Source: Scandinavium lactucae (GTDB lineage Bacteria > Pseudomonadota > Gammaproteobacteria > Enterobacterales > Enterobacteriaceae). From it: a stretch of 64,000 bases of DNA. How positions within the stretch are numbered: the first letter of the stretch is position 1; each line of letters begins with the position of its first letter. A model generated the notes under the pieces. It did not search any database. It was given only the letters and a program-made list of their open reading frames with translations, and was not told where the DNA came from. Where the stretch lies: contig NZ_JAWXRD010000001.1 in NCBI RefSeq assembly GCF_033843265.1, positions 124,001-188,000 on the forward strand. The letters are read 5' to 3'. The position numbers and the translations under genes were made by a program. Positions 23,736 to 31,628 of the stretch are shown here, piece after piece.

Positions 23736-24470
23736 ATGGCGACTGAACTGCTGGGACTGACGTGGGATGAGAACGTTCTCCCCGAGGTCAAAGAAGTGGG
23801 TACACGTGTAGCACTTTTTACCTTTAAAACCCATATGGCAGGGTTCGTCTGGGATGCCGCCCAGTTGGAGAATAATCCCTACACCTTTGTTGAAGTGAAA
23901 ACCTTGCTCGATGGCGTGACCGTGGGAGGGCATAAAGTCAGCGATACCGAGCAGGTGCTAAATCTGGCGGATAGCGGTAAAAAGCTGATCGAATTAGTGC
24001 AGTCTGGTCGGTTTGACCTTGATAAAAGAACCTTCACGCTGCTGCATAGCATCATTGCACGTAATGAAGCCTTAGAGTGGGGAGTGTTCCGGGGCGAGGG
24101 CGAGGAAGTGCATTACAGTGCCCGTGTTCATCTCGGGGAACTGGGCACCCATTTTCCTCCGATGACAGAGGCCGGAGCGCAGGAGTTGAACCGAATTTTT
24201 ATTGAAGGCGTCAGTCAAATAAAAATGCTGGATCCTTTTGAAGGTGCGCTGGCGATGTTTTTGTTTGGTGCATATTTTCAATTTTTCTTTGATGGCAACA
24301 AGCGCACCAGTCGCCACATGATGAACGGCTGGCTGATGCAGCATGGCTATAATCCAATCAGTATTCCTGCGGCTCGCGCACTGGAATTTAACAGTAAAAT
24401 GGTGCGTTTTTATCACAGCAAAAACGCGAGCGAAATGATGGCGTTTTTGGCGGATTGTTATCAGCCGTGA
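23736..24470 (+). CDS. Fic-fold protein with a Gln at the catalytic His position
   Basis: 244-aa protein. The N-terminal part has the Fic accessory pattern (QLENNPYTFVEVKTLLDGVTVGG), where the inhibitory (S/T)xxxE(G/N) motif reads AAQLEN, keeping the Glu. The core motif is QFFFDGNKRTSR (about residues 185-196) instead of HxFx(D/E)GN(G/K)R: the Asp, Gly, Asn and Arg are kept, but the position of the catalytic His is Gln. Fic enzymes normally AMPylate target side chains using that His, so this one is either inactive as an AMPylator or uses different chemistry. ATG at 23736 was chosen over 23718 by the GGGAG placed ahead of it. It is convergent with the NERD-helicase gene. Confidence 0.82.
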   Translation: MATELLGLTWDENVLPEVKEVGTRVALFTFKTHMAGFVWDAAQLENNPYTFVEVKTLLDGVTVGGHKVSDTEQVLNLADSGKKLIELVQSGRFDLDKRTFTLLHSIIARNEALEWGVFRGEGEEVHYSARVHLGELGTHFPPMTEAGAQELNRIFIEGVSQIKMLDPFEGALAMFLFGAYFQFFFDGNKRTSRHMMNGWLMQHGYNPISIPAARALEFNSKMVRFYHSKNASEMMAFLADCYQP

Positions 24471-24507
24471 GTAGATGCCGGAGGGCAGCGCGCAGAGAGA
24501 TGCCTGG

Positions 24508-26361
24508 TCACTCAATCATCTGAGACGCACGTTCATACGTTTCGACTAAATGATCGCGCAACACACCCGAACCATGCATAGTCACCAGAAGATTCTGCCG
24601 TGCCCGGGTAAAACCGACGTATAACCGTTTAATGTCATCGCTGAGATCTTCTTCGTTATCCCTTCTCTTCGCCGCATCCAAAATAACAACCGACTGGAAT
24701 TCAAGGCCTTTGCTGCTCGGCAGGGGCATTATGCAGAGGTTTTCATGCTGTGGAGACCAGCGCTTTTTATCGTAGCTGTTAACAATGATTTGATGGGGAA
24801 TTTTGCGCGTTTCGAGATGAGACTGGAGTGACTGACGGATGCTGGAAGTGGAGGGACAGAGAATGGCGATATCGGACCATGCCACGCCCTGCTGATGTTG
24901 CTTAACGACCCAATCCAGAGCATAGGTTATTTCTTCATCTTGACGATTGAAACAGGCAAGAGAGGGATAATGACCATGCTTTCCTCCGGCATCAGGCTGA
25001 TGATACTGGAGTGCATCTTCAATATGGTCGTTCAGATAGTTAAAGGCGATACTACTGGCGAAATGCAAGATTTGCTGCGTATTGCGGTAATTGATATTGA
25101 GAATAGTCGTGCGACCCTGCGCTTTAATATCCACGCTTGATAAGGTGAAATCCAACGCTTTCTTTTTTTGATAAATAGATTGCGTATCGTCATAAAGAAA
25201 CAGCAACGCGTTATCCTTCGTATCTGGCATGCGTGCAAGGATTTTCAGCCACTCAGACTTAAAGTCGTGACCTTCATCTATTAATACGGCACTGTATTGC
25301 TCAGGTTCAATGACCCCATCGTTGAACCCCTGGATAAATGCCGCTTCCATTCGTTCAATATAGTCTTCTTTATTGGTAGGCTGAAGATTATGTTGCTTTA
25401 ATAATTGATTGCACCAGGCATGAAAATGCGTGACTTCAACAGGTAGACGCAGCGTGTGGGTCGCCAACATTGACTTCAGTTTTTTTGCCAGAGTGATGTT
25501 GTAGCAAATCACCAGGATGGGTTTATCGCTCTCAAGCGTTTTGGCGAGTTCCAGACAGCGGTGGAGCAAAATGAGTGTCTTACCCGAACCGGCGACGCCG
25601 TGTATCACTCGATGTCCTGCACCCATGCTTCGCGCCAGGAGCTCTTGTTGCATATCCATAATTGAGACAATATCCGGTGCGCTGAGGGTAAACGTGTTGG
25701 CAGCCACTTCGGTGATAGCGGGGTTAATACGAATGTCGGGATAGAGGTGCCAGCGAATACGGTCAATTTTCTGCGGGTCTATCTGGTGTGAAAAAGGATG
25801 CTTAAGCAATGACATAAGGCAGTGAGACACACTCTCCCGAGACATGAATTCATTGAGCTCGTCTTTACAGATGACCAGATCGTTGGGCAAGATCTCGGCG
25901 AGTTCTTCATGCGAAAAGGCTTTTTTGAGCTGGGTGCGGGTGATGTTGGAAAGGTAGACGCCGTAGCCGTAGGGCAGAATAAAACTCCCCTTGTATTTGC
26001 CTTCCTGTTGCTGTAATTGCGGATCTTTTTTCAGGCTATCAATGGTCTGGAAAGTGTATTGCCGAACTTGTTCGATGGGGTTTTTTAACGCTTCGACGGC
26101 ATTTTTTGTTTCATAGAATACCGTGGTTTTATTGGCGGATTTAATTTTAGTGATAAACCAATCTTTAACTTCCAGAAACAACATGCCGTTATCGGGGGCG
26201 AGGATGACAAAATCAGGATGCATACGCTTTTCACCCATCGGTATGTCATACCAGCACGTGCAATTATCGTTTAATCCCCTTTCTAAAATCCGTGCTAACC
26301 TTTTCTCACCTGCCGTTATTTTTTCACTACAGCTGCTTATTGTCGGAATAATGATAGCCAT
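24508..26361 (-). CDS. NERD-domain UvrD-like helicase
   Basis: 617-aa protein. Residues about 15-130 are a NERD (nuclease-related) domain: GEKRLARILERGL, HPDFVILAPDNGMLFLEVKDW. The latter contains the restriction-like D...ExK centre. From about 230 a superfamily 1 helicase follows: Walker A GVAGSGKT, motif II VLIDEGHDF, motif III LLFLYDDTQSIY, motif IV-like LNINYRNTQQI, and motif VI LYVGFTRARQNL. Such fusions are thought to act on DNA ends or stalled DNA, and some accompany defence genes. The locus next to yjiA carries mcrBC/hsd/mrr in E. coli, so a defence role is plausible but inferred. Start at 26361 is the only good one. Confidence 0.86.
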   Translation of the reverse strand: MAIIIPTISSCSEKITAGEKRLARILERGLNDNCTCWYDIPMGEKRMHPDFVILAPDNGMLFLEVKDWFITKIKSANKTTVFYETKNAVEALKNPIEQVRQYTFQTIDSLKKDPQLQQQEGKYKGSFILPYGYGVYLSNITRTQLKKAFSHEELAEILPNDLVICKDELNEFMSRESVSHCLMSLLKHPFSHQIDPQKIDRIRWHLYPDIRINPAITEVAANTFTLSAPDIVSIMDMQQELLARSMGAGHRVIHGVAGSGKTLILLHRCLELAKTLESDKPILVICYNITLAKKLKSMLATHTLRLPVEVTHFHAWCNQLLKQHNLQPTNKEDYIERMEAAFIQGFNDGVIEPEQYSAVLIDEGHDFKSEWLKILARMPDTKDNALLFLYDDTQSIYQKKKALDFTLSSVDIKAQGRTTILNINYRNTQQILHFASSIAFNYLNDHIEDALQYHQPDAGGKHGHYPSLACFNRQDEEITYALDWVVKQHQQGVAWSDIAILCPSTSSIRQSLQSHLETRKIPHQIIVNSYDKKRWSPQHENLCIMPLPSSKGLEFQSVVILDAAKRRDNEEDLSDDIKRLYVGFTRARQNLLVTMHGSGVLRDHLVETYERASQMIE

Positions 26362-26535
26362 ATCTTGTCCAAATTGGGTGCCCTGATATTATTCATCGGT
26401 TGAATATCAAAGCCTATATTTGAAAGGATTTTTTTTGAATATTTGGACTCTAGCAAAAAAAAGACGTGTCGGAAAGAATCATTATACAAATCACTACCTG
26501 GGGGATTGCCATCCCCCATTCGCTTTGAGTCTCGG

Positions 26536-27492
26536 TTACTTCTGCAACCCCGCAAATGCCGCGCGAATCTCCGCTTCCGGTAGTTGCACACCGATAAACA
26601 CCAGCACGCTGTGCGGTGTTTCCTCCCCCCACGGGCGGTCCCAGTCGGCGCTGTATAGGCGCTGTACGCCCTGGAACAGTAGGCGGTTCGGTTCGCCGTC
26701 AATCCATAGCATCCCTTTGTAACGCAATAACTTATCGGCAAAATCGAGCAGCAGGTTTTCCATCACCCGTGAAACGTCGCTGATATCGACCGGGTAGTCG
26801 AGTTCTACCACAATCGATGAGATGTCGTTTTGCTTCTCGGCCATAAAGTGGAAGCGCGGTTTGGGCTGGACAACGTTCTCTTCGAGCATAAAACCGTTGG
26901 TGTTGAACAGCTGGGCCAGGTCGATATCCCCGTGAATAACGGTGTAAATCGGTGCCCGGGCGTTGATGCGTGTCAGCCGTTCGCGCAGCTTGTCGTTGTC
27001 GGTGGCGACGTCGGTTTTAGTCAGCAGAATACGATCCGCATAGCCAACCTGCGATTGGGCCAGCGTGAACTGGTTCATCTGTTCATCGGCGTGAACGGCG
27101 TCCACCAGGGCAATCACCCCATCGAGCAGGTAGCGTTCGCAGAGGATCTCGTGTGAGAAAAAGGTCTGCACGATAGGGCCGGGATCGGCCATCCCGGTGC
27201 ATTCAATGACCAGACGGTCGAATTGGATATCCCCGCGGTCGCGGGCGTCGAGTAAGTCCAGCAGCGCGTCTTCCAGCTCGTTGGATTTGCTGCAGCAGAT
27301 GCAGCCGTTGGTCAGGGTTTTAATCTGCGTGGCGCGATCGCCAATCAGCTGATCGTCTACCGAGACTTCACCGAACTCGTTTTCGATCACGGCGATTTTG
27401 AAACCGTGCTGCTCGTTGAGGATGTGGCGCAGCAGGGTGGTTTTGCCTGCGCCGAGAAAACCGGTCAGAAGTGTGACTGCAATCGGGGTCAT
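26536..27492 (-). CDS. yjiA: COG0523/CobW-family metal-binding GTPase YjiA
   Basis: 318-aa GTPase. P-loop GFLGAGKTTLL at residues 10-20, metal-binding CxCC in TNGCICCSKS, switch II region CTGMADPGP and base-recognition LLTKTDVA. C-terminal CobW_C domain from about 210. COG0523 proteins couple GTP hydrolysis to delivery or sensing of transition metals (Zn, Co, Ni). Start at 27492 (MTPIAVTLLTGF) matches E. coli YjiA. It lies 10 bases after yjiX in the btsT-yjiX-yjiA order known from E. coli. Confidence 0.93.
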   Translation of the reverse strand: MTPIAVTLLTGFLGAGKTTLLRHILNEQHGFKIAVIENEFGEVSVDDQLIGDRATQIKTLTNGCICCSKSNELEDALLDLLDARDRGDIQFDRLVIECTGMADPGPIVQTFFSHEILCERYLLDGVIALVDAVHADEQMNQFTLAQSQVGYADRILLTKTDVATDNDKLRERLTRINARAPIYTVIHGDIDLAQLFNTNGFMLEENVVQPKPRFHFMAEKQNDISSIVVELDYPVDISDVSRVMENLLLDFADKLLRYKGMLWIDGEPNRLLFQGVQRLYSADWDRPWGEETPHSVLVFIGVQLPEAEIRAAFAGLQK

Positions 27493-27502
27493 GGTGTCTC
27501 CA

Positions 27503-27706
27503 TTAACAGCAGCGCATGCCGCCTTCTCCACTGCCGCCGTAACGCGCCTGCTGGCGCTCGCGGAAGAATTCATCGTAGGTCATGTACGGCTTATCCGGAT
27601 GATTGGTCTGCATGTGTTCGACGTAGTTGTCGTAGTCCGGGATGCCAATGAGCATCTTTGCCGCCTGACCGAGATATTTTTTGGCCTGCCCTAAGTTACC
27701 AAACAT
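27503..27706 (-). CDS. yjiX: YbdD/YjiX family small protein
   Basis: 67-aa cytoplasmic protein with the family pattern GIPDYDNYVEHMQTNHPDKP, MTYDEFFRERQQARYGG and a Cys-Cys C-terminus. It always accompanies CstA/BtsT peptide or pyruvate transporters and is co-transcribed with them; in E. coli the YjiX and YbdD proteins affect pyruvate transport. Here it lies about 95 bases after btsT, with a REP-like sequence in the gap. Confidence 0.93.
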   Translation of the reverse strand: MFGNLGQAKKYLGQAAKMLIGIPDYDNYVEHMQTNHPDKPYMTYDEFFRERQQARYGGSGEGGMRCC

Positions 27707-27719
27707 TGTGCCATCCAGA

Positions 27720-27795
27720 AATAAGAAGCCCGGCGTCGCTGCGCTTGCCAGGCCTACAGGGTAGGTAGGGCGGGTAAGCTTGCGCCACCCGCCGT
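27720..27795. repeat. REP-like sequence between btsT and yjiX
   Basis: GC-rich imperfect palindromes (GCCCGGCGTCGCTGCGC, CAGGCCTACAGGG, GGGCGGGTAAGCTTGCGCC) in the btsT-yjiX gap have the composition and layout of enterobacterial REP units. They may uncouple expression of the two genes. Confidence 0.55.
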
Positions 27796-27801
27796 TGTTT
27801 T

Positions 27802-29955
27802 TTAATGGTGTGAAGAGGTCTTCACCCCGCCTTCCGGCACCGGAACGTACGGGGTCTCTTTGTCGGTACGCGCGTCGATGGCGCGGGCCTTCATCCAGGT
27901 TTTAATCCCGTAGAAGATGATGCTGTAAACCACCACCAGGAACAGAATGCTCAGACCCGCGTTGGTGTAGTTGTTCACCACGATATGGTTCATGTTGGCG
28001 ATCTGCTGGGCGGTGAGGTCACTGCTGCCTGCGGCAATCTTCTCTTTGTACTGGTTCGCCATGAAGAAGAAACCTTCCAGCTGTGGGTTGGTGCTGAACA
28101 GCTTCAGGCCGAGCGCCCAGGTGGTGCACAGCAGCAGCCACAGGGCCGGAACCACGGTGACCCAGATGTATTTGGTCCGTTTCATTTTCACCAGCACGAC
28201 GGTGCCGAGCACCAGCGCCACGGCGGCCAGCATCTGGTTAGAGATACCGAACAACGGCCACAGGCTCTTCACGCCGCCCAGCGGGTCAACCACGCCCTGA
28301 TACAGCAGGTAGCCCCACAAACCAACGCAGCCCGCAGTACCCAGAATCCCGGAGACCAGAGAGTCGGTTTTTTTCAGGAACGGCACGAAGTTACCGAGCA
28401 AATCCTGCAGCATGAAGCGGCCCGCACGGGTGCCTGCGTCCAGCGCGGTGAGGATGAACAGCGCTTCGAACAGGATCCCGAAGTGATACCAGAAGCCCAT
28501 GTCGGCCCATGGCAGCACTTTGTGGAATACGTGTGCGATCCCGACGGCAAGCGTTGGTGCGCCACCGGCACGGTTCAGAACTGACGGTTCGCCGATGTCT
28601 TTCGCAGTCTGCATGATCTGCTCAGGCGAAATCACGAAGCCCCAGGAGCTGACGGTCGCTGCGGCGTGAACACTGGCATCTTTCAGCTGTGCCATGATCA
28701 TCGCCGCGTTGTCACCGCCCATCTCATGCAGGTTTGGCATGGTGATGCCGAGTCCTGCCGGTGGGGTGTTCATCGCAAAATAGAGGCCCGGTTCGATGAT
28801 AGACGCTGCAACCAGTGCCATGATCGCCACGAAGGACTCCATCAGCATCGCGCCATAGCCAATCAGACGGGCGTCTTTCTCATTCGCCAACAGTTTCGGC
28901 GTGGTGCCGGAAGCGATCAGCGCATGGAAGCCAGACACCGCGCCACAGGCGATGGTGATGAACAGGAACGGGAACATCGCGCCTTTCCACAGCGGGCCAG
29001 TCCCGTCGATGTACTGGGTCACGGCAGGCATTTTCAGTTCCGGGTTGAGGATAACGATCCCCAGCGCCAGGCCGACAATCACCCCGATTTTCAGGAAGGT
29101 GGCGAGGTAATCGCGTGGAGCCAGAATCAGCCACACTGGCAGCAGCGCAGAAACAAACGCGTAGCCAATTAGCGCGAAGGTGATGGTGGTGTCTTTAAAG
29201 GTCAGCGCCGGGCCCCAGTACGGGTCGTGGGCGATAACGCCGCCGAACCAAATGGAGGCCACCAGCAGCACGATGCCGATAACCGATATCTCGCCCACGC
29301 GACCCGGGCGGATAAAGCGCATATAAATACCCATAAACAGCGCAATCGGCACGGTGGAGCAGACGGTAAACACGCCCCACGGGCTTTCGGCGAGGGCTTT
29401 CACCACGATAAGCGCCAGCACCGCCAGGATGATTATCATGATCAGGAAGCAGCCGAACAGGGCGATGGAGCCCGGCACGCGGCCCATTTCCTCTTTGACC
29501 ATTTCACCGAGCGATGAACCGTTACGGCGCGAGGAGATAAACAGCACCATAAAGTCCTGCACCGCCCCGGCCAACACTACGCCTGCCAGCAGCCACAGGG
29601 TGCCGGGCAGGTAGCCCATTTGCGCCGCCAGAACCGGACCGACCAGCGGGCCTGCTCCTGCAATCGCCGCAAAGTGGTGCCCGAACAGCACGTAGCGGTT
29701 GGTCGGGACGTAGTTGAGTCCGTCGTTGTTGATGACAGCAGGCGTGGCGCGCGTTTCATCGAGTTTCATCACCTTTTGGGCGATGTACAGGCTGTAGTAG
29801 CGATAGGCCACCAGATACACTGAGACCGAGGCGACCACGATCCACAGGGCGCTGACGTGTTCGCCGCGGCGTAGGGCAACCACCGACAGGCAGAATGCCC
29901 CGATGACCCCAATGATGACCCACGGCACATGCTTGAGAAGTTTTTTCATATCCAT
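27802..29955 (-). CDS. btsT: Pyruvate/H+ symporter BtsT
   Basis: 717-aa CstA-family membrane protein with about 18 helices. Signatures: VALRRGEHVSALWIVVASVS, GLNYVPTNRYVLFGHHFAAI, AGAGPLVGPVLAAQMGYLPG. E. coli BtsT (YjiY) is a high-affinity pyruvate importer induced by the BtsS/BtsR two-component system when nutrients run out. Start at 29955 gives near-identical length to E. coli (716). Upstream are three BtsR-type repeats and a consensus CRP site. It is first in the btsT-yjiX-yjiA unit. Confidence 0.95.
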   Translation of the reverse strand: MDMKKLLKHVPWVIIGVIGAFCLSVVALRRGEHVSALWIVVASVSVYLVAYRYYSLYIAQKVMKLDETRATPAVINNDGLNYVPTNRYVLFGHHFAAIAGAGPLVGPVLAAQMGYLPGTLWLLAGVVLAGAVQDFMVLFISSRRNGSSLGEMVKEEMGRVPGSIALFGCFLIMIIILAVLALIVVKALAESPWGVFTVCSTVPIALFMGIYMRFIRPGRVGEISVIGIVLLVASIWFGGVIAHDPYWGPALTFKDTTITFALIGYAFVSALLPVWLILAPRDYLATFLKIGVIVGLALGIVILNPELKMPAVTQYIDGTGPLWKGAMFPFLFITIACGAVSGFHALIASGTTPKLLANEKDARLIGYGAMLMESFVAIMALVAASIIEPGLYFAMNTPPAGLGITMPNLHEMGGDNAAMIMAQLKDASVHAAATVSSWGFVISPEQIMQTAKDIGEPSVLNRAGGAPTLAVGIAHVFHKVLPWADMGFWYHFGILFEALFILTALDAGTRAGRFMLQDLLGNFVPFLKKTDSLVSGILGTAGCVGLWGYLLYQGVVDPLGGVKSLWPLFGISNQMLAAVALVLGTVVLVKMKRTKYIWVTVVPALWLLLCTTWALGLKLFSTNPQLEGFFFMANQYKEKIAAGSSDLTAQQIANMNHIVVNNYTNAGLSILFLVVVYSIIFYGIKTWMKARAIDARTDKETPYVPVPEGGVKTSSHH

Positions 29956-30071
29956 AGTTAAAAACCTGGCGTTATTAGATGCGTTAAGTGTTTGTTGGAA
30001 CGGCTTAATAGAGGTATTGATGCTGCGGCTATGGTGCCAGAGGTTCGCGCGCGCAGAATCGCGAAAATCGG

Positions 30072-30119
30072 TGAGCGGTTGTATGCGCGGATAAGCGGTC
30101 TTTTTAGGCGATGAGCGGT
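30072..30119 (-). promoter_or_regulatory. Three BtsR (YehT)-type direct repeats upstream of btsT
   Basis: On the minus strand ACCGCTCA (30119-30112), ACCGCTTA (30099-30092) and ACCGCTCA (30079-30072) are spaced exactly 20 bases start to start. ACC(G/A)CT(C/T)A pairs are the published BtsR/YehT target before E. coli btsT. They lie 117-164 bases before the btsT start codon. Confidence 0.78.
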
Positions 30120-30147
30120 TGGAGAGTGCGGGGAGTGGGGAATAATA

Positions 30148-30163
30148 TGTGATTGAGATCACA
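30148..30163. promoter_or_regulatory. CRP site upstream of btsT
   Basis: TGTGATTGAGATCACA is a perfect TGTGA-N6-TCACA site about 30 bases upstream of the first BtsR repeat. It fits the known cAMP-CRP dependence of E. coli btsT. It is also downstream of the convergently reading deaminase gene end, so btsT is the likely target. Confidence 0.8.
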
Positions 30164-30206
30164 GTGAATTCCCCCTCACCCTGAGCGGGCGAGGGGCTGT
30201 CACGGA

Positions 30207-31427
30207 TTAGAACAACGTATCCAGCTCTTCAAGCACGCAATAGCTGTCGTCCACCAGCAGCAGGGTTTTCCACTTATCAAACGTCAGGCACGGGTGTGAC
30301 GTGCCGAACACCAGGATATCGCCGACCTGCACGTCGCTGCCTGCCGCCAGTTTCAGCATGCAGTGTTGGTCCATAATACCGGTGCTGGTGATGGCACCAG
30401 GAGCCAGCGGCAACGCTTCGCCGTGGCGGTAATGGGCGATGGGCTGCGGCAGTCCGGCGTCGAAGGCGCTGTCGCGCTTCCCGATGTTCACAACTGCTCG
30501 CCCGGTTTCCGGCACCGATTGCACCATCGCCACCAGCTCCAGGGCAGAGCTGAGGTCCCCGCCGAGATCGCAGGCTACGCGGTCGCGGGCTTTCAGCTGC
30601 TGTTGGGCCTCGTCATAAATCCCGGCGTCGTGGGTGATGTAACACCCTGGACGGATAACGACCCGGCACTGCGGCGGTTTTTGCGCCGCCAGCCAGACGC
30701 TGCACACCACGTCATACCAGACGCTGCCCGCCCCGGTGAGGATGAACTCCCCGTCGACATAACGAGCCATGTCGCAGGCCAGCGCGGCGGCATCGCGTAG
30801 CAGGGCTTCGACTAACGGCTGCGGGTTTTCACCGTGTAGCACGCCTTCGTACAGCTCCAGCCCGCGCAGACGCAGGCCGGGCAGGTCGGCGATGTTTTGC
30901 GCCAGTGCCAACCCTTGTTCGGTGGTGCGACAGCCGCAGCGTCCGCCGGGTACGCCCAGTTCCACCATCACATCCAGCACCTGATCCTGCGCGGCGAAGA
31001 AGGCGGACAGCGTGTTGGCATTCGCTTCGCTGTCAACGCAGCAGATAAAATCGGTGTCGCGATAGTGCTGTTTTAGCTGCGCCACCACCTGCATGTTGGC
31101 TTTGCCGACCAGTTGATTGACCATCAGCACGCGCTTTACACCGCTGGCCATCGCCGCATTGGCCTGCCACGCGCTACCCACGCCAATCGCCCACGCGCCC
31201 GCCGCCTGCTGCGCCTGAAAAATCCATGGGGTCATGGTGGTTTTGCCATGCGGAGCCAGCGACACGCCGCGCGCGTCGGCATAGCGCTGCATCCACTGAA
31301 TATTGTTTTCCAGGGCCGAATTTTTTATGACTGCCGCAGGCAGACACACGTCTTCTGCCAGCACGTTGGCAGGGGAAAATAGGATGGCGGATTTGTGGGG
31401 GACAACCGTATCGGAGTGGTATTTCAT
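30207..31427 (-). CDS. PLP-dependent amino acid deaminase (D-serine dehydratase/D-threonine aldolase-like, alanine-racemase fold)
   Basis: 406-aa fold-type III PLP enzyme. PLP lysine in SLAPHGKTTMTPWIF (about residue 61), ELGVPGGRCGCR and a C-terminal TSHPCLTFDKW with the His/Cys metal-binding pair of the DSD1 family. Such enzymes remove ammonia (and water) from D-beta-hydroxy amino acids. It diverges from an N-acyl-D-amino acid deacylase gene and belongs with RidA, dgoK and dgoA. In that company a D-hexosaminate ammonia-lyase, giving 2-keto-3-deoxy-galactonate or -gluconate, is the most economical reading. Substrate is inferred. Confidence 0.83.
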   Translation of the reverse strand: MKYHSDTVVPHKSAILFSPANVLAEDVCLPAAVIKNSALENNIQWMQRYADARGVSLAPHGKTTMTPWIFQAQQAAGAWAIGVGSAWQANAAMASGVKRVLMVNQLVGKANMQVVAQLKQHYRDTDFICCVDSEANANTLSAFFAAQDQVLDVMVELGVPGGRCGCRTTEQGLALAQNIADLPGLRLRGLELYEGVLHGENPQPLVEALLRDAAALACDMARYVDGEFILTGAGSVWYDVVCSVWLAAQKPPQCRVVIRPGCYITHDAGIYDEAQQQLKARDRVACDLGGDLSSALELVAMVQSVPETGRAVVNIGKRDSAFDAGLPQPIAHYRHGEALPLAPGAITSTGIMDQHCMLKLAAGSDVQVGDILVFGTSHPCLTFDKWKTLLLVDDSYCVLEELDTLF

Positions 31428-31628
31428 TTCACGTTCCTTATCGGGCAGGCAAGAGGTGATGTTTCTATATCAGTTATAACTACATGAAATAATAATATAT
31501 TTTATGATTTATCTACTTTTAATGAATAAAAGTATCATCTTTTAATGGCTTCTTTGCGTAGTTTTTCACTGTTTTAGCGGCTTGTAAATGGTTAACTTAT
31601 CCGCAGAACAGAATCAAAGTGAGGCGAT
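31428..31628. promoter_or_regulatory. Divergent promoter region of the deaminase and deacylase genes
   Basis: An AT-rich 200-base gap (for example CATGAAATAATAATATATTT) separates the two oppositely oriented catabolic genes, so it must hold both promoters and probably the operator of the local RpiR regulator. I cannot fix -10/-35 boxes or an operator with confidence. Confidence 0.45.
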
